In this document: positions 51,394-61,832 of the stretch, piece after piece | How positions within the stretch are numbered: position 1 is the stretch's first letter | Layout of the letters: each line of letters starts with the position of its first letter | DNA from: Bradyrhizobium sp. S69 | GTDB taxonomy: Bacteria; Pseudomonadota; Alphaproteobacteria; Rhizobiales; Xanthobacteraceae | DNA length: 64,000 bases | Assembly: GCF_009766005.1 (NCBI RefSeq) | Contig: NZ_LMUK01000060.1 | Coordinates: 64,409 to 128,408, forward strand | Reading direction: 5' to 3' | Position numbers and translations under genes: made by a program | Notes under the pieces: model-generated | Database searches by the model: none | What the model saw: the letters and a program-made list of their open reading frames with translations, nothing else | Told to the model about the DNA's origin: nothing

Positions 51394-52185
51394 TCAGTCG
51401 CGCTGACCGAGCAATTGCAGCAGCAGCGTGAACAGGTTGATGAAGTTCAAATAGAGCGACAGCGCACCGGTGATGGCCGCACGCTCCGCCACGTCACCGC
51501 CCTGCGAGGCATAGCCGTAGATGTAATCGTTCTTCAGCCGCTGGGTGTCGTAGGCGGTAAGGCCCGCGAACACCAGCACGCCGACCACCGACACCAGGAA
51601 CTGCAGCATCGTGCTGGCGACGAAGATATTGACCACGCTGGCGATGATGATGCCGAACAGGCCCATGATCAGGAATGAGCCGATCCCGCTCATGTCACGC
51701 TTGGTGGTGTAGCCGTAGAGGCTGAGCGCGCCGAACGAGGCCGCGGTGATGAAGAACACCCGCACGATCGAGGTGTGCGTGTACACCAGGAAGATCGACG
51801 ACAGCGAAACGCCCATCAGCGCCGAGAACACCCAGAACAGCATCTGGGCGGTGGCCGGCCTGAGCCGGTTGATGCCGGCCGAGATCACGAACACCATGGC
51901 CAGCGGCGCCAGCATGAACAGCCACTTCAGCGGGCTCACGAACATCGCGTAACCGAACGGCGTCAGGAACGCGTTGCCGATCTTCGCGGCAGCGCCGGCC
52001 GGATCGGTGGTCACCGCCGCCATATAAACGCCGAGCGCGGCGAGGCCGGTGATGGCGAGGCCGATGGTCATGTAATTGTAGATGCGCAGCATGTAGGCGC
52101 GCAGACCGGCATCGACGGTCGCGGCGTCAGCGCGCCCGGCGGCCCGGCCGAAGGGAGAAGTATAATTGCGGTCAAGGTCCGACAT
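51394..52185 (-). CDS. Bax inhibitor-1 / YccA family membrane protein
   Basis: A 263-residue protein with seven hydrophobic helices. LRIYNYMTIGLAITGLAALGVY, the GVSLSSIFLVYTHTSIVRVFFITAASFGALSLYGY segment and the final VGVLVFAGLTAYDTQRLKNDY with conserved aspartates are characteristic of the BI-1/YbhL family, thought to be pH-sensitive calcium-leak channels. A soluble N-terminus of about 25 residues precedes the first helix. Monocistronic by context, with its own terminator. Confidence 0.93.
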   Translation of the reverse strand: MSDLDRNYTSPFGRAAGRADAATVDAGLRAYMLRIYNYMTIGLAITGLAALGVYMAAVTTDPAGAAAKIGNAFLTPFGYAMFVSPLKWLFMLAPLAMVFVISAGINRLRPATAQMLFWVFSALMGVSLSSIFLVYTHTSIVRVFFITAASFGALSLYGYTTKRDMSGIGSFLIMGLFGIIIASVVNIFVASTMLQFLVSVVGVLVFAGLTAYDTQRLKNDYIYGYASQGGDVAERAAITGALSLYLNFINLFTLLLQLLGQRD

Positions 52186-52502
52186 GGTCGAATTCCCGTT
52201 GGTTGTCCGGCGAAGCGCAAAGGGTTTGCGGCGTCGGTTACAAATCTATCCCAGATACCAGAGTTTGCAGACATTACTTTTTTGTCATCAAACCGGTTTC
52301 TGACCCAAGCTGATATGTGGGAAACTAGCACATTCGCTGCAAGCTTCCACGCGCGGCTGAATGTCGCTCCGCATCGACGATTAAGGGTATGGTGCGCGGT
52401 ACCTTTGCAAGGCACTCGCAAGTAGCGCGCGAGAGCCTTCGGTGCCCTTGGCAAGATCCTTGGCAAGCAGCCCGCGACCCAGCGGCGGGCTGCTTCAATT
52501 TA
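52186..52502. other. Gap between BI-1 and ABC permease genes, with a hairpin
   Basis: This 317-bp region holds the BI-1 promoter on the minus strand. At 52465-52495, AAGCAGCCCGC and GCGGGCTGCTT form an 11-bp stem just after the permease stop codon. It lacks a clear U-tract on the minus strand, so it is a weak terminator or an RNA-stabilising hairpin. No gene is seen. Confidence 0.5.
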
Positions 52503-55097
52503 TCATAAATTGCGCAGCACGGTGGCGGGCTTCTGGTTGAGGGCGAGCAGCGTGCCGGCAAGCCCCAGTCCCACCGTGACGATCAGCGCCGCCGCCACCA
52601 CGCCGGTGGCGCTGCCGGCCTGCCAGACGAAACTCAGCGTCATGAGGCGGGTCACGATCAGCCAGGCCGCGATCGAGCCCGCGATCACGCCGAAAACGGC
52701 GGTGGCAAACCCGATCATCAGATACTCCAGCGCATAGGCGCCAAGCAGCCGCGCGCGGGTGGCGCCGAGGGTCTTGAGAATGACGGCGTCATAGACCCGA
52801 TGGCGATGGCCGGCGGCGAGCGCGCCGCCCAGCACCAGGATGGCGGAGATCAGGGTAACCGCGCTGGCGCCGCGGATCGCCAGTGCCAGATTCGTCACCA
52901 CCGCGCCGATGGTTTCCAGCGCCTCCCGAACCCGCACGCTGGTCACCGTCGGAAACGCATCGGCGACCGACTTGATAATCCGGGCGTCGTCCGACGGATC
53001 CGGATGGGTCTCGGTCAAGGTCGCGACATGGGTGTGGGGCGCGCCCTTGAAGGCGTTGGGCGAGAACACCAGCACGAAATTGATCCCGAGGCTCTGCCAG
53101 TCCACGCTGCGCATGTTGCCGATGGTGGCCGTGATATCGCGTCCCAGCACATTGACGACGATGGGATCGCCGAGCTTGAGGCCGAGCCCGTCGGCGATCT
53201 TCTTCTCGATCGAGACCAGCGGGGGACCGCTATAGTTCGCGCCCCACCATTCTCCCTCGACGATTTTCGAACCCTTCGGGATCTCGCCGGTATAGGTCAG
53301 GCCGCGGTCGCTCTGCAGCACCCATTCCGAATCGGTGGAGGGTTTCAAGTCTTCCGCCTGGACGCCATGGGCGGAGACGATGCGGCCGCGCAGCATCGGC
53401 ACGTCCTCGATGGTCGAGCCCGGCGCGGTCTGTTTGAGGAACGCGCCGAAGCGGTCGGCATCGTTGGCCGGAATGTCGATGAAATAAAATGACGGCGCGC
53501 GGTCCGGCAGCGCCGCCAGGAATTGCCGCCGCAGGTTTCCGTCGATCTGCGTGATGGTGACCAGCACCGTCAATCCGAGGCCGAGCGACAATACGACCGA
53601 CGGCGTCAATGCGCCCGGCCGGTAGATATTGGTGATGGCCAGCCGCAGCATGGTCGCGCTGGCTCTGGGCAACCGCCGCGCCAGCGCCATCAAGGCGGCG
53701 GCGATGCCGCGCAGCACCGCGAACACCACGACCGAGGATGCCACGAACACCGCGGCAACCCGTTTGTCATAGGCCAGCCCGACCGCCACCGCGATCAGGA
53801 GCGCAATCACCACCGCCATCAGCGCCAAATAACGCCAGCGCGGGCGGCGTCCCTCGCTGGTCGCGATGTCGCGAAACAAGGCCGCCACCGGCACATCGTG
53901 GACCCGGCCGAGCGGCCATAGTCCGAAGGCGAGCGCGGTGAGCAGGCCATAGATGAAGGACAGCAGAAGGTCATCCGGATGCAGCGCCGGCACCACCGGC
54001 AGCGGCAGCAATTTGCCGAACACGCCGACAATGATGAAAGGCAGCGCCGCGCCCGCGACGAGGCCGATCAGCGAGCCGACCGCGGCGAGCACCGTCACTT
54101 GCGTGAGGTAAATCGCGAACACGTCGCGACCGGTCGCGCCAAGCGCCTTGAAGGCGGCGATGACGTCGCGGCGGCGATCGATATGGCTCTTGACCGCATT
54201 GGCGACGCCGACGCCGCCGACCAATAAAGCGGCGAGGCCGACCAGCGTGAGAAATTGCGTGAAGCGGCTGATGGTGCGCTCGAGCTGCGGCGAGGCGTTG
54301 CTGCGCGAGCGGATTTCCCAGCCGGCTTCCGGCAATGCCGCGCGCACGTTATCGATCAGCGCGGTCGCCGCGGCATCGTTGGCGGCGTTGTCGGGCAGCT
54401 TCAGCCGGTAGATCCAGCGCACCAGGCTGCCGGGCTGCAACAGCCCGGTGGCGCGCAAGGCGGCTTCGCTAACCAGGAATCGCGGACCGAAGCCTAATCC
54501 GCCGGCGAGCTTGTCCGGCTCGGCATCGACGACGCTGCGCATCTGAAAGGTCGCGGTGCCGATGCTGACGCGGTCGCCGAGCTTCAGCCCGAGCCGCGCC
54601 AGCAAGGTCGGATCGACCGCCGCGCCGAATGCGCCGTCCCGCTCGGCCAACAGATCGGCCATTGGGATGTCCGGCTTGAGCGTGAGCTGGCCGAGCATCG
54701 GGTAGCTGTCGTCGACGGCCTTGAGCTCGACCAGTGCGAGCTGGCCGTCGCCGGCGCGCGCCATCACACGCAGGGTCGCCGCCACCGACAATTTGCCGCG
54801 CGACCGCAGCAGAGCGATTTCGTCCGGCTTGGCCTCGCGCTGGATCAGCGAGAACGCGACATCGCCGCCCAGCAAAGTGCGGCCCTCGCGCGCCAATCCC
54901 TCGCCGAGGCTGGCCGCGACCGATCCGACGCCGGCAATCGCCATCACGCCGAGCGCGATGCAGGCGATGAAAACGTAGAAACCACGCAGGCCGCCGCGCA
55001 ATTCGCGCAACGCATAGCGCAGCGCAAGCGAAGCTCCACGGCCGCGTGGGGCGGGTTCCTGGACGACGCCCCGGATGGGTTCGGCGGCTATGCTCAT
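52503..55097 (-). CDS. ABC transporter permease (YbbP-like, FtsX domains)
   Basis: An 864-residue membrane protein of the YbbP/MacB-like family. After an N-terminal helix (LRGGLRGFYVFIACIALGVMAIAG) comes a periplasmic domain, an FtsX domain with three helices (residues about 270-400), another pair of helices, a second periplasmic domain and a final FtsX domain with four helices (ending KPATVLRNL). Such permeases export or extract lipophilic molecules rather than import. It overlaps the ATPase gene by four bases, so it is coupled to it. Confidence 0.92.
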   Translation of the reverse strand: MSIAAEPIRGVVQEPAPRGRGASLALRYALRELRGGLRGFYVFIACIALGVMAIAGVGSVAASLGEGLAREGRTLLGGDVAFSLIQREAKPDEIALLRSRGKLSVAATLRVMARAGDGQLALVELKAVDDSYPMLGQLTLKPDIPMADLLAERDGAFGAAVDPTLLARLGLKLGDRVSIGTATFQMRSVVDAEPDKLAGGLGFGPRFLVSEAALRATGLLQPGSLVRWIYRLKLPDNAANDAAATALIDNVRAALPEAGWEIRSRSNASPQLERTISRFTQFLTLVGLAALLVGGVGVANAVKSHIDRRRDVIAAFKALGATGRDVFAIYLTQVTVLAAVGSLIGLVAGAALPFIIVGVFGKLLPLPVVPALHPDDLLLSFIYGLLTALAFGLWPLGRVHDVPVAALFRDIATSEGRRPRWRYLALMAVVIALLIAVAVGLAYDKRVAAVFVASSVVVFAVLRGIAAALMALARRLPRASATMLRLAITNIYRPGALTPSVVLSLGLGLTVLVTITQIDGNLRRQFLAALPDRAPSFYFIDIPANDADRFGAFLKQTAPGSTIEDVPMLRGRIVSAHGVQAEDLKPSTDSEWVLQSDRGLTYTGEIPKGSKIVEGEWWGANYSGPPLVSIEKKIADGLGLKLGDPIVVNVLGRDITATIGNMRSVDWQSLGINFVLVFSPNAFKGAPHTHVATLTETHPDPSDDARIIKSVADAFPTVTSVRVREALETIGAVVTNLALAIRGASAVTLISAILVLGGALAAGHRHRVYDAVILKTLGATRARLLGAYALEYLMIGFATAVFGVIAGSIAAWLIVTRLMTLSFVWQAGSATGVVAAALIVTVGLGLAGTLLALNQKPATVLRNL

Positions 55098-55828
55098 GAA
55101 GCGGCTTTGCGATCCGTGGTCTGGGTGTCGATACGGCCCGAGCGCAGCCGCACCACACGATCGCAGCGCTGCGCCAGCGAGGTATCGTGGGTCACCAGCA
55201 CCAGGGTCATGCCGCGCTCGGCATGCTTGGTGAACAACAGATCGACGATCTGCTTGCCGGTGGTCTCATCGAGATTGCCGGTCGGCTCGTCCGCCACCAG
55301 GATCGCCGGATCCGGTGCCAAAGCCCGGGCCAGCGCGACGCGCTGCTGCTCGCCGCCGGATAATTGCGTGGGATAATGATGCAGGCGGTCGCCGAGACCG
55401 ACGGAAGCAAGTTCTTTCGCCGCGCGCGCCGAGGCGTCGGGATTGCCGGCGAGCTCCAGCGGCACCGCGACGTTTTCCAGCGCGGTCATGGTCGGGATCA
55501 GATGAAACGACTGGAACACGATGCCGACCTGGCGGCCGCGAAAGCGGGCCAGGGCATCTTCGTCGAGCGCATTGAAAGCGGTGCCGTTGACCACCACCTC
55601 CCCGCTGTCGGGACGCTCCAGTCCCGCCATCACCATCAGAAGCGTGGATTTCCCCGAGCCCGATGGCCCGATCAGCCCGATCGCTTCCCCGGATGCCACA
55701 TTCAGGCTGATATCTTTCAGGATATGAACGCGAGCCGCCCCGCTACCGAGCGAGAGATTGACATTCGAGATGGCGATGGTGTCCGGCTCGAGGCCGGCCA
55801 ATGACGAGGGTTCGATGAGACTGTCCAT
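55094..55828 (-). CDS. ABC transporter ATP-binding protein (YbbA/LolD-like)
   Basis: A 244-residue ATPase with Walker A GPSGSGKSTLLMVMAGL (about residues 46-62), Q-loop VFQSFHLIPTMTALENVAVPLEL, signature LSGGEQQRVALARAL and Walker B ILVADEPTGNLD. This is the LolD/MacB-type ATPase pattern. The ATG at 55828 is chosen; the frame is open to 55891 but would then overlap the divergent esterase start. The stop overlaps the permease start codon (ATGA). Confidence 0.94.
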   Translation of the reverse strand: MDSLIEPSSLAGLEPDTIAISNVNLSLGSGAARVHILKDISLNVASGEAIGLIGPSGSGKSTLLMVMAGLERPDSGEVVVNGTAFNALDEDALARFRGRQVGIVFQSFHLIPTMTALENVAVPLELAGNPDASARAAKELASVGLGDRLHHYPTQLSGGEQQRVALARALAPDPAILVADEPTGNLDETTGKQIVDLLFTKHAERGMTLVLVTHDTSLAQRCDRVVRLRSGRIDTQTTDRKAAS

Positions 55829-55877
55829 GGTTCGGTCATATGGCACTTCCCCCGCCGGGGTCGAGGGTGGGGCGCGG

Positions 55878-56543
55878 ATGTTCGTGCACATACTCGTGTT
55901 GCTGGTCGCCTTGATGACGACGCAAAGCGTCTCGGCTCAAGCCCCGGCGCCAGAGCCGATCCATGCTGGAGCCAGGCCGATCAAGATGGTGGTGCTGGGC
56001 GATTCGCTCAGCGCCGGCCTCGGCTTGCAAGCTTCGGCCGCGTTTCCGGAACGCCTGCAAAAATCTTTGAAAGACAAGGGGATAGATGTCGACATGACCA
56101 ACGCCGGGGTGTCCGGCGATACCAGTTCCGGGGGCCGCGACCGGCTCGACTGGTCGGTGCCGGAAGGTACCGAGGCCGTCATCCTCGAGCTCGGCGCCAA
56201 CGACGCCTTGCGCGGCATCGATCCCAAGCTGACGCGCGGTGCGCTGTCGGAGATCCTGACCCGGCTGAAGGCGCGTAAAATCGCGGTTCTGTTGTGCGGG
56301 ATGCTGGCGCCGCCGAATTATGGCAGCGATTATTCGGCGCGCTTCAACGCCATCTATCCCGATCTGGCGCAAGCGTTCGGCGTGCCGCTGTACCCGTTTT
56401 TCCTCGACGGGGTCGCGGCCGATGCCAGGCTCAATCAGGCGGATGGCATGCATCCGACGCCGGAAGGCGTCGATGTCATCGTGAAAAATATTTTGCCCAG
56501 TGTGCAGGCACTTGTCGGCGCGATAGCTGGGCAACGCAGTTGA
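55878..56543 (+). CDS. Secreted SGNH/GDSL esterase (TesA/arylesterase-like)
   Basis: A 221-residue protein with a signal peptide (VHILVLLVALMTTQSVSAQA, cleavage near residue 21) and a GDSL hydrolase fold: block I VVLGDSLSAGLGL (nucleophile Ser), block II NAGVSGDTSSGG, block III ILELGANDALRG and block V DGMHPTPEGVDV (Asp-His). It belongs to the E. coli TesA-like lysophospholipase/thioesterase group. In E. coli tesA is likewise divergent from ybbAP, the same arrangement seen here. Confidence 0.92.
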   Translation: MFVHILVLLVALMTTQSVSAQAPAPEPIHAGARPIKMVVLGDSLSAGLGLQASAAFPERLQKSLKDKGIDVDMTNAGVSGDTSSGGRDRLDWSVPEGTEAVILELGANDALRGIDPKLTRGALSEILTRLKARKIAVLLCGMLAPPNYGSDYSARFNAIYPDLAQAFGVPLYPFFLDGVAADARLNQADGMHPTPEGVDVIVKNILPSVQALVGAIAGQRS

Positions 56544-56731
56544 AAAAGCGGCACCGATAACCCTAACCCGGTGTTTTACCGTCTGATTTGTACGGCATCC
56601 TTCGCAGAGTCACATAACTACGGTAAAAATCAGCATCGGTGATTCGTTACCGGACTTGTTTCAGGGTGTGATCTTTCCGAAAAGCGGCTTCCACGGTTTT
56701 CGGACCATGCCCCTGCATCGGGAGTCGTGCG

Positions 56732-57268
56732 ATGCCGCGCCTGTTTACTGGACTGGAAATCCCGGCCGAGATCGGCCAGACGCTTTCCAATTTGCGCGGC
56801 GGCCTTCCCGGCGCGCGCTGGATCGACCCCGAAAATTATCACGTCACCTTGCGCTTCATTGGCGATATCGACGGCATCTCGGCTAACGAAATCGCCTCGA
56901 TGCTGTTTCGGGTCAACCGCAAACCGTTCGAGGTGGCGCTGCAGGGCCTGTCGAGTTTCGGTGGAAAAAAGCCCCGCGCGGTGGTGGCCTCGGTGGTGCC
57001 AAGCCGGCCGTTGATCGAGCTGCAGGCCGAGCTGGAACGGCTGATGCAGCGGATGGGGCTCGATCCGGAGGGCCGGAAATTCACCCCGCACGTGACCCTG
57101 GCGCGGTTGCGCGACGCCTCCAATCAGGACGTCGCGGACTATCTGTCGGTGCGCGGATATTTTCCGACCCGGGTGTTCACGGCATCAAGGTTCGTGCTGT
57201 TCTCGTCCCGGGCCTCCACCGGTGGCGGTCCCTATGTAGTCGAGGATTCCTACGCGCTGAGTGCGTGA
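56732..57268 (+). CDS. thpR: RNA 2',3'-cyclic phosphodiesterase
   Basis: ThpR (178 aa) of the 2H phosphoesterase family. The two catalytic motifs are visible as NYHVTLRFIG (His37) and TPHVTLARL (about residue 120), with the start PRLFTGLEIP as expected. It opens 2',3'-cyclic ends, and was once called 2'-5' RNA ligase. It is a single-gene unit between the esterase and zapE. Confidence 0.93.
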   Translation: MPRLFTGLEIPAEIGQTLSNLRGGLPGARWIDPENYHVTLRFIGDIDGISANEIASMLFRVNRKPFEVALQGLSSFGGKKPRAVVASVVPSRPLIELQAELERLMQRMGLDPEGRKFTPHVTLARLRDASNQDVADYLSVRGYFPTRVFTASRFVLFSSRASTGGGPYVVEDSYALSA

Positions 57269-57296
57269 AGGGAAAGGCGCTGGCCACCTCCAATAC

Positions 57297-57434
57297 CGTC
57301 ATCATCCGCCAACGGGTCGACGCGAAAGCGTCGCCCGATGACAGGCTCCGGCGGATAATCCAGTATTCCAGAGCGCTGATGATGAAATCGAAGAGCTGCG
57401 GCGTACTGGATACCCGCTTTCGCGGGTATGACGG
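57297..57434. repeat. Inverted-repeat element upstream of zapE
   Basis: CGTCATCATCCGCC at the left and GGGTATGACGG at the right enclose several nested arms (GTCGACGCGAAAGCGTCG, ATACCCGCTTTCGCGGGTAT). The inner palindromes alone form strong hairpins. Confidence 0.65.
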
Positions 57435-57537
57435 TTAGTGAAAGGCCTGCGCGGTGCCCCAAGCGCCGATCCCCGCATACCCCCTGCACCAATTCACGGC
57501 TTGCAATTTCTGTCCGGCTGGGGCCGTAAGGTGGGCC

Positions 57538-58731
57538 ATGTTGTCCACCCCGCCCACCTCGTCCGCCTCGTTCTTGGCCCACTATCAGTCCCTGGTTTCC
57601 TCCGGCGCGATCGAGCCCGACGCGGCGCAGGCGCGGGCCGCCGAGGCGTTCGCCGATCTTGAGGCGCGGCTTTCGCATTACAAGCCGGCGCGCAAGCAGG
57701 GCTTGCTGGGGCGTTTGTTCGCCGACAAGAACGGAGGGCCGCCGCGCGGCCTCTACGTTCATGGCGAAGTCGGGCGTGGCAAGACCATGCTGATGGACCT
57801 GTTTTTTCAGCAGTCGCCGGTCGAGCACAAGCGCCGCGCCCATTTCCACGAATTCATGGCCGAGGTGCATGAGCGGATTTATGGATTTCGTCAGGACATC
57901 GCGCGCGGCGAGTTACCCGATGGCGATGTGATGGCGCTGACCGCGGCTGCGATTTTCGACCAGGCCTGGCTGTTGTGCTTCGATGAATTCCACGTCACCG
58001 ACATCGCGGACGCGATGATCCTCGGGCGGCTGTTCTCAAAGCTGTTCGAGCTCGGCACGGTGGTGGTGGCGACCTCGAATGTCGCGCCGGAAGATCTCTA
58101 CAAAGGCGGCCTGAACCGGGCGCTGTTCCTGCCTTTCATCGCGCAGATATCGGATCACATGGACGTGCTACGGCTCGATGCGCGTACTGATTTCCGGCTG
58201 GAGAAACTCGCCGGCGTCAAGATGTGGCTGGTGCCGGCGGATCGCGCTGCCGATGCCGCGCTCGACAAGGCCTGGGAAAAGATGACGGGCAGCGCGCCCT
58301 GCAAGCCGCGCGATATTTCGATCAAGGGCCGGATTCTCCACGTGCCGTGTTCGGCGCACGGGGTGGCGCGGTTTGCCTTCGCCGACATCTGCGAAAAGCC
58401 GCTGGCCGCGTCCGACTATTTGCGGCTGGCGCATGATTATCACACGATCCTGATCGACCATATTCCGGTGATGGATTACCCCGAGCGCAATGCCGCCAAG
58501 CGGTTCATCGCGCTGATCGATACGCTCTATGACAATGCCGTGAAGTTGATGGCGTCGGCCGCGGCCGATCCGGTGTCGCTGTATCAGGCGAGCGAAGGCA
58601 TCGAGGCCAACGAATTCAAGCGAACCTCGTCGCGGCTGATCGAGATGAGCTCGGAATCCTATCTGGCGCTGCCCCATGGGCATAAGGATTCCATGGCCAG
58701 CGGCTCCAGCACCGGGCTGGTGGAGACTTGA
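57538..58731 (+). CDS. zapE: Cell division protein ZapE (AFG1-like ATPase)
   Basis: ZapE (397 aa) is an AAA-type ATPase that binds the Z-ring and is linked to respiration under low oxygen. It has Walker A YVHGEVGRGKTMLMDLFF (about residues 74-91), Walker B LLCFDEFHVTDIADAMIL and the arginine-bearing ATSNVAPEDLYKGGLNRALFLPFI. The ATG at 57538 gives the normal length; a longer frame upstream lies in the repeat-bearing gap. Just 191 bp before mdh, as in many alphaproteobacteria. Confidence 0.94.
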   Translation: MLSTPPTSSASFLAHYQSLVSSGAIEPDAAQARAAEAFADLEARLSHYKPARKQGLLGRLFADKNGGPPRGLYVHGEVGRGKTMLMDLFFQQSPVEHKRRAHFHEFMAEVHERIYGFRQDIARGELPDGDVMALTAAAIFDQAWLLCFDEFHVTDIADAMILGRLFSKLFELGTVVVATSNVAPEDLYKGGLNRALFLPFIAQISDHMDVLRLDARTDFRLEKLAGVKMWLVPADRAADAALDKAWEKMTGSAPCKPRDISIKGRILHVPCSAHGVARFAFADICEKPLAASDYLRLAHDYHTILIDHIPVMDYPERNAAKRFIALIDTLYDNAVKLMASAAADPVSLYQASEGIEANEFKRTSSRLIEMSSESYLALPHGHKDSMASGSSTGLVET

Positions 58732-58923
58732 TGCGCCTGCGGGATTTTCGGGTCTGCGCCAAGAGGCGCATCCCGGAAGGACGATGCCGGCATCGCCCTG
58801 ACCGAAATCAAGGCAGCGCCGACAATTGAGCATGGCCCGACTTGAACGTATCATTCGAAAGGGATAACAGCGAACCAGCTTCCTTCCTCCCTCCTTCTTG
58901 ACGTTCAAAAGGACAGATTTCCC

Positions 58924-59892
58924 ATGGCGCGCGATAAAATTGCCTTGATTGGCTCCGGTCAGATCGGCGGAACGCTGGCTCATCTCATTGGTTTGAAGGA
59001 GCTCGGCGATGTCGTGATGTTCGACATCGCAGAGGGCGTCCCGCAGGGCAAATCGCTCGATATCGCCCAGTCTTCCCCGGTGGACGGGTTCGATGCGCAT
59101 TTTACCGGCGCCAATTCCTATGAAGCCCTGGACGGCGCCAAGGTCTGCATCGTCACCGCCGGCGTGCCGCGCAAGCCGGGCATGAGCCGCGACGATCTCT
59201 TGAGCATCAATCTCAAGGTGATGGAGCAGGTCGGCGCCGGCATCAAGAAATACGCGCCCGATGCCTTCGTCATCTGCATCACCAACCCGCTGGATGCGAT
59301 GGTCTGGGCGCTGCAGAAGGCTTCGGGCATGCCGCACAAGAAGGTGGTGGGCATGGCGGGTGTGCTGGATTCCTCGCGCTTCCGTTATTTCCTCGCCGAC
59401 GAATTCAACGTCTCGGTCGAAGACGTCACCGCTTTCGTGCTCGGCGGCCATGGCGACACCATGGTGCCGCTGGTGAAATATTCCACGGTGGCCGGCATCC
59501 CGCTGCCTGACCTCGTCAAGATGGGCTGGACCTCGCAGGCGCGGATCGACGAAATCGTCGACCGCACCCGCAACGGCGGCGCCGAGATCGTCAATTTGTT
59601 GAAGACCGGCTCGGCGTTCTACGCGCCGGCCGCCTCGGCGGTTATGATGGCCGAGAGCTATCTGCGCGATAAGAAGCGCGTGCTGCCCTGCGCGGCCTAT
59701 CTCAACGGCGAATATGGCGTGAAGGACATGTATGTCGGCGTGCCCACCGTGATCGGTTCAAAGGGCGTCGAGCGCATTGTCGAGATCGAACTGGCCGGCA
59801 AGGACCGCGAAGCGTTCGACAAGTCGGTCGGCGCGGTGCAGGGCTTGGTCGATGCCTGCAAGAAGATCGCGCCCGACCTGCTCGGCAAATAA
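58924..59892 (+). CDS. mdh: Malate dehydrogenase
   Basis: Mdh (322 aa) oxidises malate to oxaloacetate with NAD. It belongs to the LDH-like group: ALIGSGQIGGTLAHL (residues 7-21), GVPRKPGMSRDDLL with the substrate arginine, NPLDAMVW and the catalytic histidine in GGHGDTMVPLVKYS. AAAAGGACAG precedes the ATG. It heads the TCA-gene block followed by sucC after a 210-bp gap that holds a regulatory palindrome. Confidence 0.97.
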   Translation: MARDKIALIGSGQIGGTLAHLIGLKELGDVVMFDIAEGVPQGKSLDIAQSSPVDGFDAHFTGANSYEALDGAKVCIVTAGVPRKPGMSRDDLLSINLKVMEQVGAGIKKYAPDAFVICITNPLDAMVWALQKASGMPHKKVVGMAGVLDSSRFRYFLADEFNVSVEDVTAFVLGGHGDTMVPLVKYSTVAGIPLPDLVKMGWTSQARIDEIVDRTRNGGAEIVNLLKTGSAFYAPAASAVMMAESYLRDKKRVLPCAAYLNGEYGVKDMYVGVPTVIGSKGVERIVEIELAGKDREAFDKSVGAVQGLVDACKKIAPDLLGK

Positions 59893-60022
59893 TCGGCGGC
59901 AGGCCGTACACCCAAGATATAACCAAGACCGGGGCTTGCGCTGACGCGAGCTCCGGAAAGCCAGGCAGCACTAACACGGTGAAATTCCCAAGCGGATGGG
60001 GCTTCTCGTTTCAGACTTGGCT

Positions 60023-60051
60023 TTCTTCTGGTATATGGTATACCAGAAGAA
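60023..60051. promoter_or_regulatory. Perfect palindromic operator-like site upstream of sucC
   Basis: TTCTTCTGGTATA (60023-60035) and TATACCAGAAGAA (60039-60051) are exact complements around a TGG centre. Within it, TGGTATACCA (60036-60045) is itself a perfect 10-bp palindrome, matching operators bound by FadR-type GntR regulators. The site is 52-80 bp before the sucC start codon. A 13-bp RNA hairpin is an alternative reading. Confidence 0.7.
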
Positions 60052-60102
60052 ATGCGAAGCGAGTTCCAAATTCGCCGCACCAGGGGTCCGGAGAGCGTCC
60101 AA

Positions 60103-61299
<1,197 letters not shown>

Positions 61300-61303
61300 G
61301 CCG

Positions 61304-61783
61304 ATGGCCGAGGACCATTTCGCCGCGCCAACACCGCTTGAGGAGCATCGCAAACTCGCGGTGTTCGCGGGCGAATGGAGCGGCGACGAGATGGTCTATC
61401 CGTCGCGCTGGGCCACCGGAGGGCCGGCGACCTCCCATGTCGTTGCCCGTATCGATCTCAACGGCTTCTACCTGATCCAGGATACCCGCCAGACCCGCGA
61501 CGGCCAGGAGACCTTCGCGACCCATGGCGTGTTCACCTATGATCGCGATGACCGGCTCTACAAATTATTCTGGCACGATTCGCTCGGCTACTATCCGCCG
61601 TCGCCGGCGTCCGGTGGCTGGAGCGGCAAGTCGCTGGTGCTGGTGCGTGGCTCGCTGCGCGGCAACGCGCGCCATGTCTACGAAATCCTCGACGACAACA
61701 GTTACAGCCTGAAAATCCAGTTCTCGCCCGACGCGGAAGGATGGGCCGACGTGCTCACCGGCGTGTATCGGCGTGTCCACTAA
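61304..61783 (+). CDS. DUF1579-like protein between sucC and sucD
   Basis: A 159-residue soluble protein, probably a lipocalin-like beta-barrel. HRKLAVFAGEWSGDEMVYPSRWATGGP, then GFYLIQDTRQTRDGQETFATHGVFTYD and a C-terminal DGWADVLTGVYRRV-like end resemble DUF1579. Function unknown. It is separated from sucC by 4 bp and from sucD by 49 bp, so it must share their transcript. That position, between the two subunits of one enzyme, makes a role linked to succinyl-CoA metabolism worth testing. Confidence 0.82.
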   Translation: MAEDHFAAPTPLEEHRKLAVFAGEWSGDEMVYPSRWATGGPATSHVVARIDLNGFYLIQDTRQTRDGQETFATHGVFTYDRDDRLYKLFWHDSLGYYPPSPASGGWSGKSLVLVRGSLRGNARHVYEILDDNSYSLKIQFSPDAEGWADVLTGVYRRVH

Positions 61784-61832
61784 TCCCGTCTCGCAACCCG
61801 TCTTGGTCGTCTCGCGAAAGCAGTCTTAACCC

